This document shows positions 39,894-41,239 of a DNA stretch of 41,239 nt, in pieces. Both the position numbers and the translations under genes were made by a program. The DNA comes from Dechloromonas sp. (GTDB lineage Bacteria; Pseudomonadota; Gammaproteobacteria; Burkholderiales; Rhodocyclaceae): assembly GCA_028689015.1 (NCBI GenBank), contig JAQTXC010000023.1:1-41239 (forward strand), given 5' to 3'. Positions within the stretch are counted from its first letter, which is position 1. The number at the start of each line of letters is the position of its first letter. The notes beneath the pieces were generated by a model, which was given only the letters and a program-made list of their open reading frames with translations, was not told where the DNA came from and did no database searches.

Positions 39894-39913
39894 TGCTGCG
39901 TCGCAGCATTTTT
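39894..39913 (+). terminator. Terminator-like hairpin upstream of the OsmC-like gene
   Basis: TGCTGC (39894-39899) pairs with GCAGCA (39903-39908) over a 3-base loop, then TTTTT. In forward orientation it could end rppH-coq7 read-through that crosses the OsmC-like gene antisense. The stem is only 6 bp. Confidence 0.4.
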
Positions 39914-39954
39914 CTTGTGTTGCCCAGTTTGTCTCGGGGGGTGTTTGGTTTTAA

Positions 39955-40055
39955 CCATTATTTATTTAATTTACTAAAAATTAATCTTATTTTTTTAGAA
40001 CAATAACTTATAAAATATAAGTATCGTTAATTTATATAATCAATTATAATTGTGC
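39955..40055. promoter_or_regulatory. AT-rich block with paired palindromes and TATAAT boxes
   Basis: About 100 bases are composed almost wholly of A and T, against a GC-rich background. It includes the inverted repeat ACTTATA-AAA-TATAAGT (40006-40022), the 12-bp palindrome CAATTATAATTG (40041-40052), and two forward TATAAT hexamers at 40035-40040 and 40045-40050. No good -35 is found for either. It probably drives the RNA encoded just downstream; it could also bind H-NS-like proteins. Confidence 0.5.
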
Positions 40056-40056
40056 G

Positions 40057-40204
40057 TTGCACAAAATAGTTGTGTTGCGAACGTATTGAGGGGAAAATGG
40101 GAACCGTTCGAGTTCTAAGGGTTTTTCTGGAACTCAAAGATTGTCTCCTCCACCCTCCTCCTTTGGTGTGGATTTAACGCGGCTCAGCGAGCCGCGTTTT
40201 TTTT
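40057..40204 (+). ncRNA. Candidate small RNA with CU-rich anti-Shine-Dalgarno segment
   Basis: Forward transcript inferred from a TATAAT box at 40045-40050 (start near 40057) to the T run ending at 40204, about 148 bases, with no credible reading frame. Order of elements: hairpin GAGTTC/GAACTC (40110-40115 with 40130-40135, 14-base loop); CU-rich segment 40144-40164 with CTCCTCC (40145-40151) and CCTCCTCC (40154-40161); terminator hairpin. This layout, two stems around CCUCCUCC motifs, resembles the CcsR/cuckoo RNAs described in alphaproteobacteria such as Rhodobacter. The 5' end is not certain. It is separate from rplM, which has its own promoter after the terminator. Confidence 0.6.
40176..40204 (+). 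terminator. Strong intrinsic terminator of the candidate small RNA
   Basis: AACGCGGCTC (40176-40185) pairs fully with GAGCCGCGTT (40189-40198) over a 3-base loop, and eight T follow (40197-40204). No annotated forward gene ends upstream within 780 bases, which is why a separate transcript is proposed. Confidence 0.9.
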
Positions 40205-40233
40205 GCTCAGAGTAAGGTTGTTGCCATAATCGA

Positions 40234-40262
40234 TTGACAGTGGAGGAGTGCCGGGGTAAACT
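40234..40262 (+). promoter_or_regulatory. Sigma-70 promoter of rplM-rpsI
   Basis: Perfect -35 TTGACA (40234-40239), 17-base spacer and -10 TAAACT (40257-40262). The start would be near 40269, giving a leader of about 40 bases with AGGA before the rplM ATG. Confidence 0.75.
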
Positions 40263-40309
40263 CCACGGCTTTCTCAAATCTGCGCCCAATTTTTCAGGAC
40301 GGCACACAC

Positions 40310-40738
40310 ATGAAAACGTTTTCCGCCAAGCCACATGAGGTGAAGCGCGAGTGGTTTGTGGTAGACGCCACAGACAAGGTGCTCGGCCGCCTCGCAACCG
40401 AAATTGCCCGTCGTCTGCGTGGCAAGCACAAAGCAATCTACACGCCGCACATTGATACTGGTGACTTCATCGTCGTTACCAATGTCGACAAGATTGCCGT
40501 GACCGGCAATAAAGCCGAAGACAAAAAATACTACCGTCACTCCGGTTATCCGGGTGGTATTTACGAAACCAATTTCAAGAAGATGCAGCAACGCTTCCCG
40601 GGTCGTGCTCTGGAAACCGCCGTTAAGGGCATGCTGCCGAAGGGTCCGCTGGGCTATGCCATGCTGAAGAAGCTTAAGTGCTACGCCGGTGAACAGCATC
40701 CGCATACCGCCCAGCAGCCGAAGGCTCTGGAAATCTAA
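40310..40738 (+). CDS. rplM: 50S ribosomal protein L13
   Basis: 142 residues, the standard length, with [19 protein letters not shown] (about 14-32) near the start, and later [12 protein letters not shown] and [19 protein letters not shown]. Early-assembling large-subunit protein. It is followed nine bases later by rpsI, the universal bacterial pair; in E. coli L13 can regulate this operon through its leader. Confidence 0.99.
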   Translation: MKTFSAKPHEVKREWFVVDATDKVLGRLATEIARRLRGKHKAIYTPHIDTGDFIVVTNVDKIAVTGNKAEDKKYYRHSGYPGGIYETNFKKMQQRFPGRALETAVKGMLPKGPLGYAMLKKLKCYAGEQHPHTAQQPKALEI

Positions 40739-40747
40739 GGGGGCATC

Positions 40748-41140
40748 ATGGCAGAAGCTTATTTTTACGGTACTGGTCGTCGCAAAAGCGCCGTCGCTCG
40801 TGTTTTCATGAAGCGCGGCAATGGTGCGATTGTGGTCAATGGCAAGCCGATTGATCAATTTTTCTCTCGCGAAACCGGTCGCATGATCGTTCGTCAGCCG
40901 CTTGATCTCGTTGAGCAGTTGAACGGGTTTGATATCAAGGTGAACGTTGCTGGTGGTGGCGAGTCTGGTCAGGCGGGCGCAATTCGCCATGGTATTACTC
41001 GCGCGCTGATCGAGTACGATGCAGCACTCAAGCCGGCACTGTCCAAAGCAGGTTTCGTAACCCGCGATGCGCGTGAAGTCGAGCGTAAAAAGGTTGGCTT
41101 CCACAAAGCACGTCGCCGGAAGCAGTTCTCGAAGCGTTAA
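40748..41140 (+). CDS. rpsI: 30S ribosomal protein S9
   Basis: 130 residues, ending in the conserved basic tail [11 protein letters not shown] that reaches the P-site tRNA. The N-terminus [16 protein letters not shown] and the middle [15 protein letters not shown] are family hallmarks. GGGGG-like ribosome site just before the ATG. Confidence 0.99.
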   Translation: MAEAYFYGTGRRKSAVARVFMKRGNGAIVVNGKPIDQFFSRETGRMIVRQPLDLVEQLNGFDIKVNVAGGGESGQAGAIRHGITRALIEYDAALKPALSKAGFVTRDAREVERKKVGFHKARRRKQFSKR

Positions 41141-41153
41141 TATTGCTTTATCA

Positions 41154-41177
41154 AAAGCCGCCGAAAGGCGGCTTTTT
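41154..41177 (+). terminator. Intrinsic terminator of rplM-rpsI
   Basis: AAAGCCGCC (41154-41162), GAAA tetraloop, GGCGGCTTT (41167-41175) and five T. It lies 13 bases after the rpsI stop. Confidence 0.9.
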
Positions 41178-41183
41178 GCATTT

Positions 41184-41239
41184 GTGCGCCCAGCATGGGC
41201 GCACTCCTGCGGGTGCAAGTCCTGCTGGAAGTTGATCAC
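41184..41239 (+). mobile_element. 5' end of a group II intron, class C type (cut by window end)
   Basis: GTGCG at 41184 matches the 5' splice consensus GUGYG. GTGCGCCCA (41184-41192) pairs with TGGGCGCAC (41196-41204) as the first helix of domain I, and GGGTGCAAGTCC follows at 41210-41221. By memory, the Oceanobacillus iheyensis group IIC intron begins GUGUGCCCGGCAUGGGUGCA and continues with GGGUGAGAGUCC, an almost base-for-base parallel. Class C introns insert in sense orientation just after intrinsic terminators, and this one begins seven bases after the rpsI T tract. The body and any reverse transcriptase gene lie beyond the window. Confidence 0.8.

Noticed and set aside
40274-41239. Long reverse-strand open frame of 321 codons
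   Set aside because: It lies fully antisense to rplM and rpsI, has no family resemblance and no promoter; it is a by-product of codon use in these genes.

Overview
The window looks like a chromosomal core region of a GC-rich betaproteobacterium, most likely a member of the Rhodocyclales (Dechloromonas/Azonexus-like). This rests on gene content and order recognised from memory, not on a search: fmdB-DUF502-aspS-ribonuclease-barstar-nudB in one string, argB followed by a pyrimidine 5'-nucleotidase and slmA, engB followed by hemB, pilB-pilC-pilD next to a CNNM/CBS protein and ypjD, ffh divergent to ypjD, and rplM-rpsI. Nearly every base is coding, genes often overlap by 1-4 bases, and there are no tRNA, rRNA or CRISPR features.

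Layout. 1-1929: TRAP transporter permeases dctM (cut by the window start) and dctQ, reverse strand. 2020-5602: a histidine phosphatase, glyA, nrdR and ribD, forward. 5658-9666: reverse operon envC-like / ctpA / small conserved protein / moeB. 9748-12684: forward operon of an ArsR-type regulator, rhodanese, grxC, secB, an SH3-like protein and gpsA, resembling the yibN-grxC-secB-gpsA-cysE-trmL order of E. coli but without cysE. trmL and comF lie opposite. 13989-15883: bioB-bioC. 15872-19553: reverse msrQ-msrP, an HDOD protein plus a CBS pair, and a diheme cytochrome c4-like protein. 19663-21455: engB and hemB, separated by a strongly folded element. 21508-27776: reverse slmA / nucleotidase / argB, then nudB / barstar / ribonuclease / aspS / DUF502 / fmdB. 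27847-33852: reverse pilD, pilC, pilB, CNNM-CBS protein, ypjD. 33882-35252: ffh. 35253-37594: lytic transglycosylase and proS, reverse. 37708-39391: rppH, CNP1-like protein, coq7. 39398-39826: OsmC-like protein, reverse. 40310-41140: rplM-rpsI.

The one long gene-free stretch (39827-40309) is not empty. It holds a very AT-rich block with TATAAT boxes, then a probable small RNA (a hairpin, a CU-rich segment with two anti-Shine-Dalgarno motifs, and a strong intrinsic terminator), and then a near-consensus rplM promoter. This is the best candidate for a little-described element. Other signals are the last 56 bases, which match the 5' end of a group IIC intron placed just after the rpsI terminator; a run of five stems at the engB-hemB junction; an ArsR regulator whose two cysteines have the spacing of the persulfide sensors SqrR/BigR, next to a rhodanese; and a secreted RNase Sa-like ribonuclease with its barstar inhibitor inside the aspS operon.
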